A program made the translations under genes and the position numbers. A model generated the notes under the pieces. That model searched no databases and had not been told where the DNA came from. It worked only from the letters and a program-made list of their open reading frames with translations. Shown here piece by piece: positions 45,750 to 56,770 of a DNA stretch of 64,000 bases; within the stretch, counting starts at the first letter, position 1, and the number at the start of each line of letters is the position of its first letter. Source of the DNA: Chrysemys picta bellii (taxonomy: Eukaryota > Chordata > Testudines > Emydidae); the NCBI RefSeq assembly GCF_011386835.1, contig NC_088805.1, positions 17,046,836 through 17,110,835 on the forward strand, given 5' to 3'.

Positions 45750-46677
45750 TAGTATATGGCTCGATAGCATTCATCACCATATATTTTTGACAGGATTCCA
45801 TGCCCAATTTTGGGCTTATGTACCACCCTCTGTTCCTGTTTCCATTGGTGTCGAGGTTTGGCGCCGTCAGCCATTTTGAATTTTTGTTGTTGTTATCTTT
45901 TATGTTTGAATAGGGGGAATGTTGCATGCTTCTGCTTTGATACATTTGGCTGATTGTTTAGAGAAAAAGGTTGAAAGAATAGAGTCAGATTTATTAGGTG
46001 CATAACTGTTGTAGCAATAGCTGTCATGGCATTAATGATCATTTGTTAATGAATCATTGAACTGTAAGGACATCATGAGTTTTAACAAAAAGGAACTCAG
46101 ACGCTTGCCTACAAAGACATGGTTTATAAATGGTAATTTTATGACTTAACATCCCCCATGAAACATCAAATTGATCTGTGCTTCCTTTTAGGCAATCACA
46201 GCCCTTTTCTCCTCTGTCTGTTGAAATTAATTCTGGTCTGTGTGCAACAGCTTTAGTAGGCGTTCCAAGGTATAGGACAGAGCACAAATGATCCCCAAAC
46301 TTTACAGCAACTGTGCCATTTTGTTTGCCTAAACCTTCAACTAGACCGGCCAGTGCCCAGCATTTCCCACTCAACTGTATATGCTCAAACCTGCGGGAAA
46401 GCTTGTGCAACTTCTCAGAGCCTGGAGGCTGAGGACTGGAGGAACCAAAGATCTCTTGAGGGTTTGAGCACATGCAACTGTTTGGGGGGTAGGCAACAAG
46501 GATACATCAGGGCCCAGCACACAGACTCACCCAGGGGGGGAGAGGAAGCCTAATGTGTACCAATCACAAAAGCCTGAAGTACCAATACTGATATGAAATA
46601 CCAGTATGTAGCATAGCAGCTGTGCTAAACTTGCCACTAATTCTCATCAAATTATAACCAGAGAGTTTGTTTTATAC
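45750..46677 (-). mobile_element. Unclassified interspersed repeat, left copy (parts A+B)
   Basis: Reading the - strand, part A (46677-45985, plus 47593-47571 beyond an inserted hAT) ends with AATAAATC and runs straight into part B (45984-45750). Both parts recur in opposite orientation at 56048-56770 (A') and 53350-53580 (B'). Part A has an open frame of 139 codons at 46473-46054. Part B has 'ccattttg' / 'cctcgacacc'-type sequence and a 61-codon open frame. The AATAAA at the A/B junction would suit an LTR followed by a leader, but no TG..CA ends or primer site were identified. Confidence 0.6.
46054..46473 (-). CDS. Open frame of unknown function in the unclassified repeat
   Basis: 139 codons without a stop. 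The product contains GTVAVKFGDHLCSVLYLGTP, STDRGEKGCDCLKG and SWGMLSHKITIYKPCLC, with several cysteines. The inverted copy at 56284-56719 has the same protein text, interrupted once by a stop near 56435. I do not recognise the family. Conservation in two copies suggests it was once coding and belongs to a mobile element and not to the host. Confidence 0.4.
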   Translation of the reverse strand: MCSNPQEIFGSSSPQPPGSEKLHKLSRRFEHIQLSGKCWALAGLVEGLGKQNGTVAVKFGDHLCSVLYLGTPTKAVAHRPELISTDRGEKGCDCLKGSTDQFDVSWGMLSHKITIYKPCLCRQASEFLFVKTHDVLTVQ

Positions 46678-47570
46678 CAGGGGTAGGCAATCTTTCAGAA
46701 GTGGTGTGCCGAGTCTTCATTTATTCACTCTAATTTAAGGTTTTGCGTGCCGGTAATACATTTTAACATTTTTAGAAGGTCTCTTTCTATAAGTCTATAT
46801 TATATAACTAAACTATTGTATGTAAAGTAAACAAGGTTTTCAAAATGTTTAAGAAGAGTCATTTAAAATTAAATTAAAATGCTGATCTTATGCCACCAGC
46901 CTGCTCAGTTCGCTGCCAGCCTGGGGTTCTGTTCACCTAGGCCGGCAGTGGGCTGAGTAGGGCCTGCGGCCGGGACCCCAGATCTGGAGGTGGGTGTTTC
47001 AGGGGTCAGGGCAGAGGGCTGGGGGAGGGTATGCAGGGCAGAAGGCTGGGTGTGTGTTGGGGTGGGGGGTTTCAGGACAGAGGGCTGGAGGGTGTGGGGG
47101 GTGCAGGGCAGAAGGCTGAGTGTGTGTGGGGGGGTCAGGGCAGAGGGCTGGGGTGCTCGGCTTGTGGGGGTGCTCCCAGCCCCCTGCCCTGAGTGGCTCA
47201 GGGCGGGGTGTTGGAAGGGATATGCCCTGTTCCACCCCCTTCCCCCAGGCTCCATCCCTACCTCTCTCTGCGTCCTCTATGGAGCTGTGTGCATGCTGCC
47301 GCTCTTCCCCCTCCCCCTCGCTAGGGCCATCAGCTGATTGGCCAGGGATGGAGAGGAGGCGGGGCAGGAAAGCACCACACTGGGAGAAGAAGCCGGGGAG
47401 GGGGGAAGCTTGGTTCTGCAGCAGCCAAGCTTGGTTCTGCCTCCTGCCCCTGCAGGGGAGAGCGGTGGGCACGGGGGCTGAGGGCCGGGACCGCGGCAGG
47501 GAGCTGCATGCCACTCAAAATCGGCTCGCATGCCGTATTTGGCACGTGTGCCGTAGGTTGCTGACCCCTA
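46678..47570. mobile_element. Nonautonomous hAT (893 bp)
   Basis: Perfect 8-bp target duplication TTTTATAC at 46670-46677 and 47571-47578. Ends CAGGGGTAGGCAA and (reverse complement) TAGGGGTCAGCAA. The left part is AT-rich ('agaaggtctctttctataag'), the right part GC-rich. Long open frames at 46990-47590 on both strands follow from repeated G-rich units ('cagggcagagggctgggg') and are not genes. It interrupts part A of the unclassified repeat. Confidence 0.92.
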
Positions 47571-47772
47571 TTTTATACTGTACTTGTTAAGATAATGGAA
47601 TCATAGAATATCAGGGCTGGAAGGAACCTCAGGAGGTATCTAGTCCAACCCCCTGCTCAAAGCAGGACCAATCCCCAACTAAATCATCCCAGCCAGGACT
47701 TTGTCAACTTGACCTTAAAAACCTCTAAGGAAGGAGATTCCACCACCTCCCTAGGTAACCCATTCCAGTGCT

Positions 47773-48591
47773 TCACCACCCTCCTAGTGAAAAAGATTTC
47801 CTAATATCCAACCTAAACCTCCCCAACTGCAACTTGAGACCATTACTCCTTGTTCTGTCATCTTCTACCACTGAGAACAGTCTAGATACATTCTCTTTGG
47901 AACCCCCTTTCAGGTAGTTGAAAGCAGCTATCAAATCCCCCCTCATTCTTCTCTTCTGCAGACTAAATAAGCCCAGTTCCCTCAGCCTCTCCTCATAAGT
48001 CATGTGCTCCAGCCCCCTAATCATTTTTGTTGCCCTCTGCTGGACTCTTTCAAATTTTTCCACATCCTTCTTGTAGTGTGGGGCCCAAAACTGGACACAG
48101 TACTCCAGATGAGGCTTTAACAATGCCAAATAAAGGGGAATGATCACGTCCCTCGATCTGCTGGCAATGCTCCTACTTATACAGCCCAAAATGCCATTAG
48201 CCTTCTTGGCAACATGCTGTTGACTCATATCCAGCTTCTCATTCACTGTAACCTCTAGGTCCTTTTCTGCAGAACTGCTGCCTAGCCACTCTGTCCCTAG
48301 TCTGTAGCAGTGCATGGGATTCTTCCGTCCTAAGTGCAGGACTCTGCACTTGTCTTTGTTGAACCTCATTAGATTTCTTTTAGCCCAATCCTCTAATTTG
48401 TCTAGGTCCCTCTGTATTCTATCCCTACCCTCCAGCGTATCTACCACTCTTCCCAGTTTAGTGTCATCTGCAAACTTGCTGAGAGTGCAGTCCACGCCAT
48501 CCTCCAGATCATTAATGAAGATATTGAACAAAACTGGCCCCAGGACTGACCCTTGGGATACTCCACTTGATACTGGCTGCCAACTAGGCAT
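47773..48591 (-). pseudogene. CR1 ORF2 reverse transcriptase, C-terminal half
   Basis: A 272-codon open segment with [20 protein letters not shown], the catalytic FADDTKL at about 48474-48460, [27 protein letters not shown] and [12 protein letters not shown]. The ORF continues upstream only through frameshifts, so it cannot make a complete protein. Confidence 0.92.
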
Positions 48592-48599
48592 GGAGCCAT

Positions 48600-49745
48600 T
48601 GATTGCTACCCCTTGAGCCCAATGATCTAGCCAGCTTTCTATCCTCCTTATAGTCCATTCATCCAGCCCATACTTCTTTAACTTGCTGGCAAGAATACTG
48701 TGGGAGACCGTATCAAAAGCTTTGCTAAAGTCAAGGAATAATACGTCGCTATGGACTTGTGCTCATCCAGCTTTTCTAAATAGTCCTGAATCACTTCTTT
48801 CTCCACAGAGGGCTGGTCACCTCCTCCCCATACTGTGCTGCCCAGTGCAGTAGTCCTGGGAGCGGACCTTGTTCGTGAAGACAGAGGCAAAAAAAGCATT
48901 GAGTACTTTAGCTTTTTCCACATCCTCTGTCATAGGTCGCCTCACCCATTCAGTAAGGGGCCCACACACTTTCCCTGACCTTCTTCTTGTTGCTAACATA
49001 CCTGTACAAACCCTTCTTGTTACTCTTAACATCCCTTGCTAACTGCAACTCCAATTGTGATTTGGCCTTCCTGATTTCACTCCTGCAGTTCTGAGCAATA
49101 TTTTTATACTCCTCCCTGGTCATTTGTCCAAGCTTCCACTTCTTGTAAGCTTCTTTTTTGTGTTTAAGATCAGCTAGGATTTCACTGTTAAGCCAAGCTG
49201 GTCGCCTGCCATATTTACTATTCTTTCTACACATAGGGATGGTTTGTTCCTGCAACCTCAATAAGGAACCTTTAAAATACAGTCAGCTCCTGGACTCCTT
49301 TCCCCCTCATGTTATTCTTCCAGGGGATCCTGCCCATCAGTTCCCTGAGGGAGTCAAAGTCTGCTTTTCTGAAGTCCAGGGTCAGTATTCTGCTGCTCTC
49401 CTTTCTTCCTTTTGTCAGGATCCTGAACTCGACCATCTCATGGTCACTGCTTCCCAGGTTCCCATCAACTTTTGCTTCCCCTACTAATTCTTCCCTGTTT
49501 GTGAGCAGCAGGTCAAGAAGAGCTCTGCCCCTAGTTGGTTCCTCCAGCACTTGCACCAGGAAATTGTCCCCTACACTTTCCAAAAACTTCCTGGATGTCT
49601 GTGTACTGCTGTATTGCTCTCCCCGCAGATATTGGGGTGATTGAAATCCCCCATGAGAACCAGGGCCTGTAATCTAGTAACTTCTGTTAGTTGCCTGAAG
49701 AAAGCCTCGTCCATCTCATCTCCCTAGTCTGATGATCTCTAGCAG
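48600..49745 (-). pseudogene. CR1 ORF2 endonuclease and N-terminal RT, broken
   Basis: Pieces in three frames: the GDFN endonuclease box, RGRALLDLLLTNREELVGE, SSDHEMVEFRIL, NSEILADLKHKKEAYKKWK and VRRPMTEDVEKAKVLNAFFA. Frameshifts lie near 49265, 48990 and 48750. Confidence 0.88.
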
Positions 49746-50025
49746 ACTCCCACCACAACATCACCCTTGTTGCTCACACTTCTAAATTTAATCCAGATAC
49801 TCTCAGGTTTTTCTGCAGTTTCATACTGGAGCTCTGAGCAGTCATATTGCCCTCTTACAAACAATGCAACTCCCCCACCTTTTCTGCCCTATCTGTCCTT
49901 CCTGAACAGTTTATAGCCATCCATGACTGTACTCCAGTCATGTGAGTTATCCCAACAAGTCTTTGTTATTCTAATCACATCCATAATTCCAAGATCAGAG
50001 ATAAGAAGGCTGCTTCTTCGCCCAC

Positions 50026-51430
50026 CCTTTAACAAATACAAGTGAAAATTATATTAAGTTTTGTAAAGGAATAAACACTTTAAAATACAAACCTATATGA
50101 AGACACATCCCTTTATTTAACATTTTTACAGCTGTGTTTCAATAAAACCGAGCATGTAGAAACGCCCAGGACCGGCTCCAGGCACCAGCCAAGGAAGCAG
50201 GTGCTTGGGGCGGCCAATGGGAAGGGGCAGCATGCCCGGGTCTTCGGCAGCAATTCGGCGGCGGGTCCCTCAGTCCCTCTTGGAGCGAAGGACTCGCTGC
50301 TGAATTGCTGCTGAAGAATGAAGCGGTGCGGCAGAGTTGCCGCCGAACTGCCGCCGATTGCGGCTTTATCTTTTTTTTTTCCTGCTTTGCCGGTTGGGGC
50401 AGCAAAAGAGCTGGAGCCGGCCCTGGAAACGCCCCAGGTTTAAAACCACAGGACCTTAGTAACAGCCAGTTTATATTCACCTTATTCTGTAAACCAGTGG
50501 ATCAGAGAGAAGTTTGTTTCTTACCCCCCCACACTTTTTAACAAATACAAGTGAAAGTTATATTAAGTTTTGTAAAGGAATAAACACTTTAAAAGACAAA
50601 TCTATATGAAGACGGAGCCCTTTATTTAACACTTTTACATGTGTGTTTCAAAATAAATAAATAAATAAAAAAGAGTATGCAGAAACACCCCAGAGATAAA
50701 ACCACAGAACCTTAGTAACCGTAGTAACTTTTTATCTCTGATCCACTGGCTCACAAATGCTGTTTTTGCTGCAGTTTCAAATTGTCCTCACTAAAAGCAT
50801 AGGGAAAAGCGTTAAATTTTTTTTTGTTACTAAGGGTTTGTGGGTTTAACCCCGGGGTGCTTCTGCATGCTCTTTTTGTTGTTGTTGAAACACACATGTA
50901 AAAGTGTTAAATGGAGGGATGTTTCTTCAGATAGGCTTGTCTTTCAAAGTGGTCTTCTTCTTTTCTAATCCACTAACTTAAAAAGGCTGCTTCAAATTGT
51001 CCACACTTAAAAATAACCAATGTTAGCAAAAGCATAGGGGAAAACTTTTTTTATTACTATAAATTACTTTGATAAACTGGATGTCTGTGGTTTTAATCCT
51101 GGGGTGTTTCTGTGTACTCATTTTTTATTAAAACACCTATAAATAAAGGGCTGTTTCTTAAGTGATTATAAAATAGAGCTTTATTCCTTTACAAAACTTA
51201 ATATAACTTTTACTTGCTTGTGTTCAAAAGTTTAAAAAGAAACAAACTTCTTAGCTCTGCGTTCTGGACATCTAACAGCCTTCTTTATCTCTAATTCACT
51301 GGCTAACAAAGTTGCTTTTGCTGCAGCTTCAAATTGTCCTCATCAAAGGCATAGGGAAAAACTTTTAAAAACTGTTTGTTACTAAGGGCTTATGGTTTCA
51401 ACCTTTATTAAAGCACCTATGTAAAAGTGC
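50026..51430. repeat. Array of direct and inverted AT-rich repeats
   Basis: 'tatattaagttttgtaaagg' occurs at about 50050 and 50560 in direct order and as its reverse complement near 51190. 'ccacag.accttagtaac' recurs at about 50447 and 50704. 'ttcaaattgtcc' recurs three times (about 50777, 50992, 51331) and 'agcatagggaaaa' likewise. The units are roughly 250-500 bp and interrupted by a hAT MITE. No ORF of note. It looks like a rearranged multi-copy region of one AT-rich element, which I cannot name. Confidence 0.7.
50167..50425. mobile_element. Nonautonomous hAT (259 bp)
   Basis: Perfect 8-bp target duplication GAAACGCC at 50159-50166 and 50426-50433. Ends CAGGACCGGCTCCAG and (reverse complement) CAGGGCCGGCTCCAG. 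Same family as 35293-35571, with a different interior. Confidence 0.93.
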
Positions 51431-51841
51431 TACGTGGCAGGAAAGATGCTTGGGGTCTGTTTTTCTAGACAAGAATAAGGCAGTTAAAGGGCAGGGGAGG
51501 GTAGTGAGGGGAGGGGAAGGAGATGGCTCTTGTTTAAAAATCTTGGGACTACAGGATTGGTTCAGGGAAATGTATTCTATGACACAGCTGTAGAACAGCA
51601 TCTGATTGGTCCGATCCAAAGGTGTAGATAACTAGCCTGCGGGGTTGTGAGCCTTGGGAGCTCCCTCTTTCCCCAGGAACAGTAGCAAGGGTAAGATCCC
51701 TCTCTCTGACTCAACCACAGGCTGCCTATCTTTGGCCTTTGCAAAGGGGCTTCCTTTTCCCGCCGTGTTCTCTCTTTTAACCTATCTTTATATTTTTCTC
51801 TTTTATTTAACTCTTTTTAAATGCTCTTTTCTTAACCTACC
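51431..51841. other. Sequence between repeat array and LTR, nothing recognised
   Basis: Pyrimidine-rich towards 51841. The open frame starting at 51654 enters the LTR and is not supported as a gene. Confidence 0.45.
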
Positions 51842-52989
51842 TGTAGCGGGGTGGACACCCGCTCCTGCCCTGAAGGGCTTGAAATCAGCCCTGGGAGCAG
51901 TGCCGTATTATTGCCTAGGCCGACAAGGCCTAGGCCTAGGGCAGCAAATTTGCAGGGGCGGAAGCTCCCCTCCACGCCCCGCCCCCCTGCTCCAGCTCAC
52001 CTCCGCCTCCTCTGCAAGCGCGCCCCCGCGTTCTATTTCTCTTCCCTCCGAGTGCTTGCGCCGTGAAACAGCTGTTTTGCGGCGCAGGGAGGGAGGGGAG
52101 AAGAGGGGGAACGCTGTGCGCTGGGGGAAGAGGCGGGGCCGGGGGCGGGGATTTGGGGAAGGGATCCAATAGGGGAAGGGAGGGAGCGGAATTGGGGCGG
52201 GGACTTGGGGGGGGGTTGGAATGGGGGCGAGAAAGGGGCGGAGTCGGGGTGGGGCCAGGGCGGCAATTATTTCCCAGCCTAGGGGTGGCAAAATTATTAA
52301 ACCCCCACTGCCTGGGAGAGGGCTGAGACAGTGAGACAGCTGCTGCTAGGAAAGCAGCAAGCCTCAGCAGATTGGGGAAACAGCCACAGCTGTGGCTACA
52401 CCCCAGTCAGGCCACAGCTGGCCTGTATAAAAAGGCCAGTGGGCCAAAAGCACAAACAGTCTCTCTCTGACTGGAGAGGGAGACAGGCCTGGCTGCTTGG
52501 GAACTCACTCAGGGGACCTAGAGTGAGGCAGGGCTGGGGAAAGGCCTTAGGAGCTGGGAAGCCCTAGGCCAGCAACTCCCCAGGCTGCAGGGCCTAGTTC
52601 TAGGCCCACCTAGGTATTGGGCTTGCAGAGGGGCAGCCTGAGGGTGGGTAAAGGCAGCCAGTCCAAACCCCTTTGCCTATGATGAGTGGCTGATACTGCA
52701 GTCTGTCCCAGTGAACGGGGGCTAGATGGAGACTGGGCAGTAGGCAAGACTGAGGCGAAGTGGGGGTAGTGGGTGGGGGTTCCCCTGGGTGCGGGTGACC
52801 CAGAACTGTGGGGGTACTGCTGGGGGGGGCAGCACCCAGTTAAAGGGGCACCGGGGTCCTGGGAGGGACATGAGGGCCAATGACAGGTGGGACACCTGGC
52901 CTGCAGAGGGTGCTCCAAGGCTGGAAAACGAGCTAATTCCCAGAAGACCAGCAGGAGGTGCTGCCGGGTGAGTCCGGCACACTGCTACA
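51842..52989 (+). mobile_element. Solo LTR, probable endogenous retrovirus or LTR retrotransposon
   Basis: Begins TGTAGC and ends GCTACA, perfect inverted ends of the TG..CA type. It is flanked by a near-perfect 5-bp duplication (CTACC at 51837-51841, CTACT at 52990-52994). A TATA-like 'ctgtataaaaagg' lies near 52422-52434. No internal gag, pol or env sequence adjoins, so it is a solo LTR left by recombination. Without the nested hAT it is about 0.73 kb. Confidence 0.8.
51898..52310. mobile_element. Nonautonomous hAT nested in the LTR (413 bp)
   Basis: Perfect 8-bp target duplication CCTGGGAG at 51890-51897 and 52311-52318. Ends CAGTG and CACTG. GC-rich interior with overlapping spurious open frames on both strands. 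Confidence 0.88.
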
Positions 52990-52994
52990 CTACT

Positions 52995-53349
52995 CTTATA
53001 TTTAATACACCTTTTAAATTTATCTCAAAATGTTTTGTTCTTTAATAACATGCAAGACTAGTCCTTTAAAAACACCCCTCCTTACTAAACCTAACCAAAA
53101 ATCTTTCTTTTCTTTAATAACTTGCCTCTATTCTTTCAAATGAACCCTTTAAAAACAAAAATCTTTAGTTTTCTTTAATTTCTCTTTGTATTCTTTAATA
53201 ACATGCCAAACAAGGCCTTTAAAATCATCTTTCCTTACTAAACCTAACCAAACAGTCTTTCTTCTGTTTAATAACCTTTCTTTCTTTTTCCCTCTAAACC
53301 TAATCAAAGTATTCTTTTTTTTTTTTAAATCTCCTTTCCTTTAAGCTCC
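52995..53349. repeat. Pyrimidine-rich tandem-like repeats
   Basis: 'tctttaataacatgc', 'cctttaaaa' and 'cttactaaacctaacc' occur twice in order (about 53037-53110 and 53193-53265), a period near 155 bp. Confidence 0.6.
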
Positions 53350-53580
53350 CTCTATTCTTTCAACCTTTTTCTTTAAACAATCCACCAAATGTATCAAAGC
53401 ACAAGCATGCAACATTCCCCCTATTCAAACATAAAACATATTTTTTTTCAAAATGGCCGACAGCGCTAAACCTCGACACCAACAGAAATGGGAACAGCGA
53501 GAGGGACATAAGCCCAAAATGGGGCATAGAAACCTGTTAAAAAATACATAGTGATGAATGCTATCAAGCTGTATAGTACT
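53350..53580 (+). mobile_element. Unclassified repeat, right copy, part B'
   Basis: Inverted counterpart of 45750-45984: 'ctctattctttcaacctttt', 'gcatgcaacattccccctat' and 'aaacctcgacacc' are shared. Unlike the left copy, part A does not precede it. Confidence 0.75.
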
Positions 53581-53689
53581 TCAGTGAATGCCAGCAGCTG
53601 CTATAAATACTTGAAGGCAACTCTAGCACAGCCAAGTTCCATTGCACACATGGAGTAGGCAAAAGGTGATGTGGAGACTTCTATTTTCA

Positions 53690-53830
53690 TTCAAACCAGG
53701 ATTATTTTGGTTTAATTTAAATCAATTACAAATTGGATTCATCTAAATCAAAATAAATGTTCACACTGGGTTTTAAAAATTGATTTAAGTTAAACAAAGG
53801 CAACTTTCTTGTGTAGAGAAGACCATAGAA
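53690..53830. repeat. MITE-like fragment
   Basis: 'tttaaatcaattacaaattgg', 'gtt.acactgggtttt' and 'cttgtgtagagaagacc' resemble Harbinger-type MITE ends, but no target duplication is visible. Confidence 0.35.
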
Positions 53831-53925
53831 TTCAGGGTCCCTGGTTCTAGTTACTGCCTCCGATGCAGTCAGGTGTCAGCCTGCAACCCAGTATGGTCAC
53901 TTTGGCCCAGATCCACAAAAGTATT

Positions 53926-54828
53926 AAGGATAAATGCAAAGTAATACACATTGGAAAACATAATCCCAACTAGACATATAAAATGATGGGGTCTAATTAG
54001 CTGTTACTACTCAAGAAAGAGATCTTGGAGTCGTTGTTGATAGTTCTCTGAAAACATCCACTCAGTGTACAGCGGCAGTAAAAAAAAAGTGAACAGCATG
54101 TTGGGAATCATTAAAGGGATAGATAATAAGACAGAAAATATCATATTGCCTGTATATAAATCCATGGTACGCCCACATCTTGAATACTGCGTGCAGATGT
54201 AGTTGCCCCATCTCAAAAAAGATATATTGGAATTGGAAAAGGTTTAGAAAAGGGCATCAAAAATGATTAGAAGTATGGAGCATCTGCCATATGAGGAGAG
54301 ATTAATAAGACTGGGACTTTTCAGCTTGAAAAAAAGATGACTAAGGGAGGATATGATAGAGGTCTATAAAATCATGACTGGAGTGGAGAAAGTAAATAAG
54401 GAAGTGTTATTTACTCCTTCTCATAACACAAGAACTAGGGGTCACCAAATGAAATTAATAGGCAGCAGGTTTAAAACAAACAAAAGGAAATATTTTTTAA
54501 CACAACGCACAGTCAACCTGTGGAACTCCTTGCCAGAGGATGTTGTGAAGGCCAAGACTATAACAGGGTTCAAAAAAGAACTAGATAAATTCAGGAGGAT
54601 AGGTCTGTCAATGGCTATTAGCCAGGATGGGCAGGGATGGTGTCCCTAGCCTCTGTTTGCCAGAAGCTGGGAATGGGCAACAGGGGATAGATCACTTGAT
54701 GATTATCTGTTCTGTTCATTCCCTCTGGGGCACCTGGCATTGGCCACTGTCGGAAGACAGGATACTAGGCTAGATGGGCCTTTGGTCTGACCCAGTATTG
54801 CTGTTCTTATGTTCTTATGTTCTTATGA
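53926..54828 (+). mobile_element. CR1/L3-clade LINE, 5'-truncated
   Basis: Close relative of 3479-4340. It encodes pieces such as [30 protein letters not shown] and [24 protein letters not shown], and ends in three copies of the 'gttcttat' 3' octamer. The coding frame has several stops. Confidence 0.9.
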
Positions 54829-56047
54829 ATTAATGGAAGTTAGGAGCCAAAATACCTTTGAGGATCTGGGCCTCATATGGCTTCAGTAACCCTGCTGCAC
54901 TCTTGTTCCTTCTTTTTACCACATGAGCATGTCCCTTTGTTGTGCAGTTATTACTCATGTTTGTTACCTAGAGCCTACAGTCCAACTACGAACCGGGCTT
55001 TTTTGTACTAGGTGCTGGGCAACCCACAGTAGTAGGCAGTCCTTGCCCCCCATGCAGCAGTACCTGCTGTGTGATTTACATCTTCCTGGTAATCAGCATC
55101 TCTGTCCTACCTACCTAGAGGGGTATAATGGAGTGATCACATTAGATACTTAACAAGCGGGCACTCCAACAAATTATCCCATTACAATTCTAGCAGATGA
55201 AACAGTGACCAGCACACATCTTCACTATCTTCTTCCTCCCATCCCCATTGTTTGGAGACTGAGTATGTGGTCTCTGCTACTTTTCCAGGACTGATCCATC
55301 CCAGTCTGTAAAGGCCAATATCTCTGTGCCCATTTTCAACACAGATAATATAGTCATGCTAACTCAGGGCAGCTGCCGCCGCAAACTGATTTTCTCTCTC
55401 TGAGGAGCCGTAAACATTTCTGGCATGAGAAGTGTCTTCCTAACAGCGGCTGCCTGGGAGAGCCAGTTGAGAGGAGCTATCACTTCTCCCCAGCCATTTT
55501 TGAAATACATACAGTTTACTTAAATTATTTTCAGGAGTAAATCCCATTATACAAGTAATGAAATTTGGCCCTGGGTATTGCTCCAGACTGTCAAGCTGAG
55601 ACCACTGTTGTTAAATCAGAAAGATCCCAGGTATCAGGGAGAGAAGTGAGTGAGAACCAAGCAGACAGAGGTAGCGACCACAGGGTGAACAGGAAGAAAA
55701 CCAGAACATAGGCTGAAATTGAATATTTGTATTGATTAAAAAATCCCACCACCAGAACAATAAAATAAAGGGGGAAGGAAAGCCAGCAACCTCCGACTGC
55801 AAGCACAGGAAAGCCACCACCCTTGCCACTTGATGGAAAGCATGAACTCCTAATTTCCCCAGATAAATAACTGAGCAAGGGAAACAGACACATGGGCAAC
55901 ACATGCAATATCTGAGGTTTCCTTTGCTAAGAAAGGAAGGTCACTGCATGGCTGGAATACCACTGCACCCTCCTCCCTATCCACCTATCCCTTACCAATC
56001 TATTCCTACTAATTGCCCTATCCCAGATAATCAAAGCTACATAGGAA
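54829..56047. other. Unrecognised DNA between repeat parts B' and A'
   Basis: The open frames at 55591-55908 on the - strand overlap each other and match no family I know. May be the internal remnant of the unclassified element. Confidence 0.4.
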
Positions 56048-56770
56048 TGTATGCTTAACAAGCACAGTATAAAACAAACTCTCCGGTTATAATTCAATGA
56101 GAATTAGTGGGAAGTTTAGCCCAGCTGCTGTGCTACATACTGATTCCTGGCCACTGGTATTTCATATCAGTATTGGTACTTCAGGCTTTTGTGATTGCTA
56201 CACATTAGGTTTCCTCTCCCTCCCTGGGTGAGTCTGTGTGCTGGGCCCTGATGTATCCTTGTTGCCTACCCCCCAAACAGTTGCATGTGCTCAAACCCTC
56301 AAGAGATCTTTGGTTCCTCCAGTCCTCAGCCTCCAGGCTCTGAGAAGCTGCACAAGCTTTCCCGCAGGTTTGAGCATATACAGTTGAGTGGGAGATGCTG
56401 GGCACTGGCCGGTCTAGTTGAAGTTTTAAGCAAATAAAATGGCACAGTTGCTGTAAAGTTTGGGGATCATTTGTGCTCTGTCCTATACCTTGGAACGCCT
56501 ACTAAAGCTGTTGCACACGGAACGGAATTAATTTCAACAGACAGAGGAGAAAAGGGCTGTGATTGCCTAAAAGGAAGCACAGATCAATTTGATGTTTCAT
56601 GGGGGATGTTAAGTCATAAAATTACTATTTATAAACCATGTCTTTGCAGGCAAGCATCTGAGTTCCTTTTTGATAAAACACATGATGTTCTTACAGTTCA
56701 ACGATTCATTAACAAATGATCATTAATGGCGTGACAGCTGTTGCTACTACAGTTATGCACCTAATAAATC
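56048..56770 (+). mobile_element. Unclassified repeat, right copy, part A'
   Basis: Inverted counterpart of 45985-46677 plus 47571-47593. Aligns along its whole length with few differences. One is a stop near 56435 that interrupts the shared reading frame, which is then open at 56471-56719. Ends in 'gcacctaataaatc' like the left copy, after which the two diverge. Confidence 0.8.

Larger units (their letters stand above)
47599..50025 (-). mobile_element. CR1 LINE, about 2.4 kb, 5'-truncated
   Basis: Runs on the - strand from endonuclease sequence (about 50025) to the 'tcatagaat' 3' tail at 47599. Endonuclease motifs seen include TWWD-like TCWDNSHDWS, MGDFN near 49645 and SDHEMVEF. RT and the C-terminal region follow. 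Frames shift several times between 48590 and 49740. It interrupts the unclassified repeat next to it. It is the largest and least decayed CR1 in the window. Confidence 0.95.

Noticed and set aside
46905..47590. Open frames up to 171 codons on both strands
   Set aside because: They lie inside the hAT at 46678-47570 and arise from repeated G-rich units.
51654..52326. 172-codon + strand open frame and overlapping antisense frames
   Set aside because: It crosses an LTR boundary and a nested hAT insertion, so it cannot be one ancestral gene.
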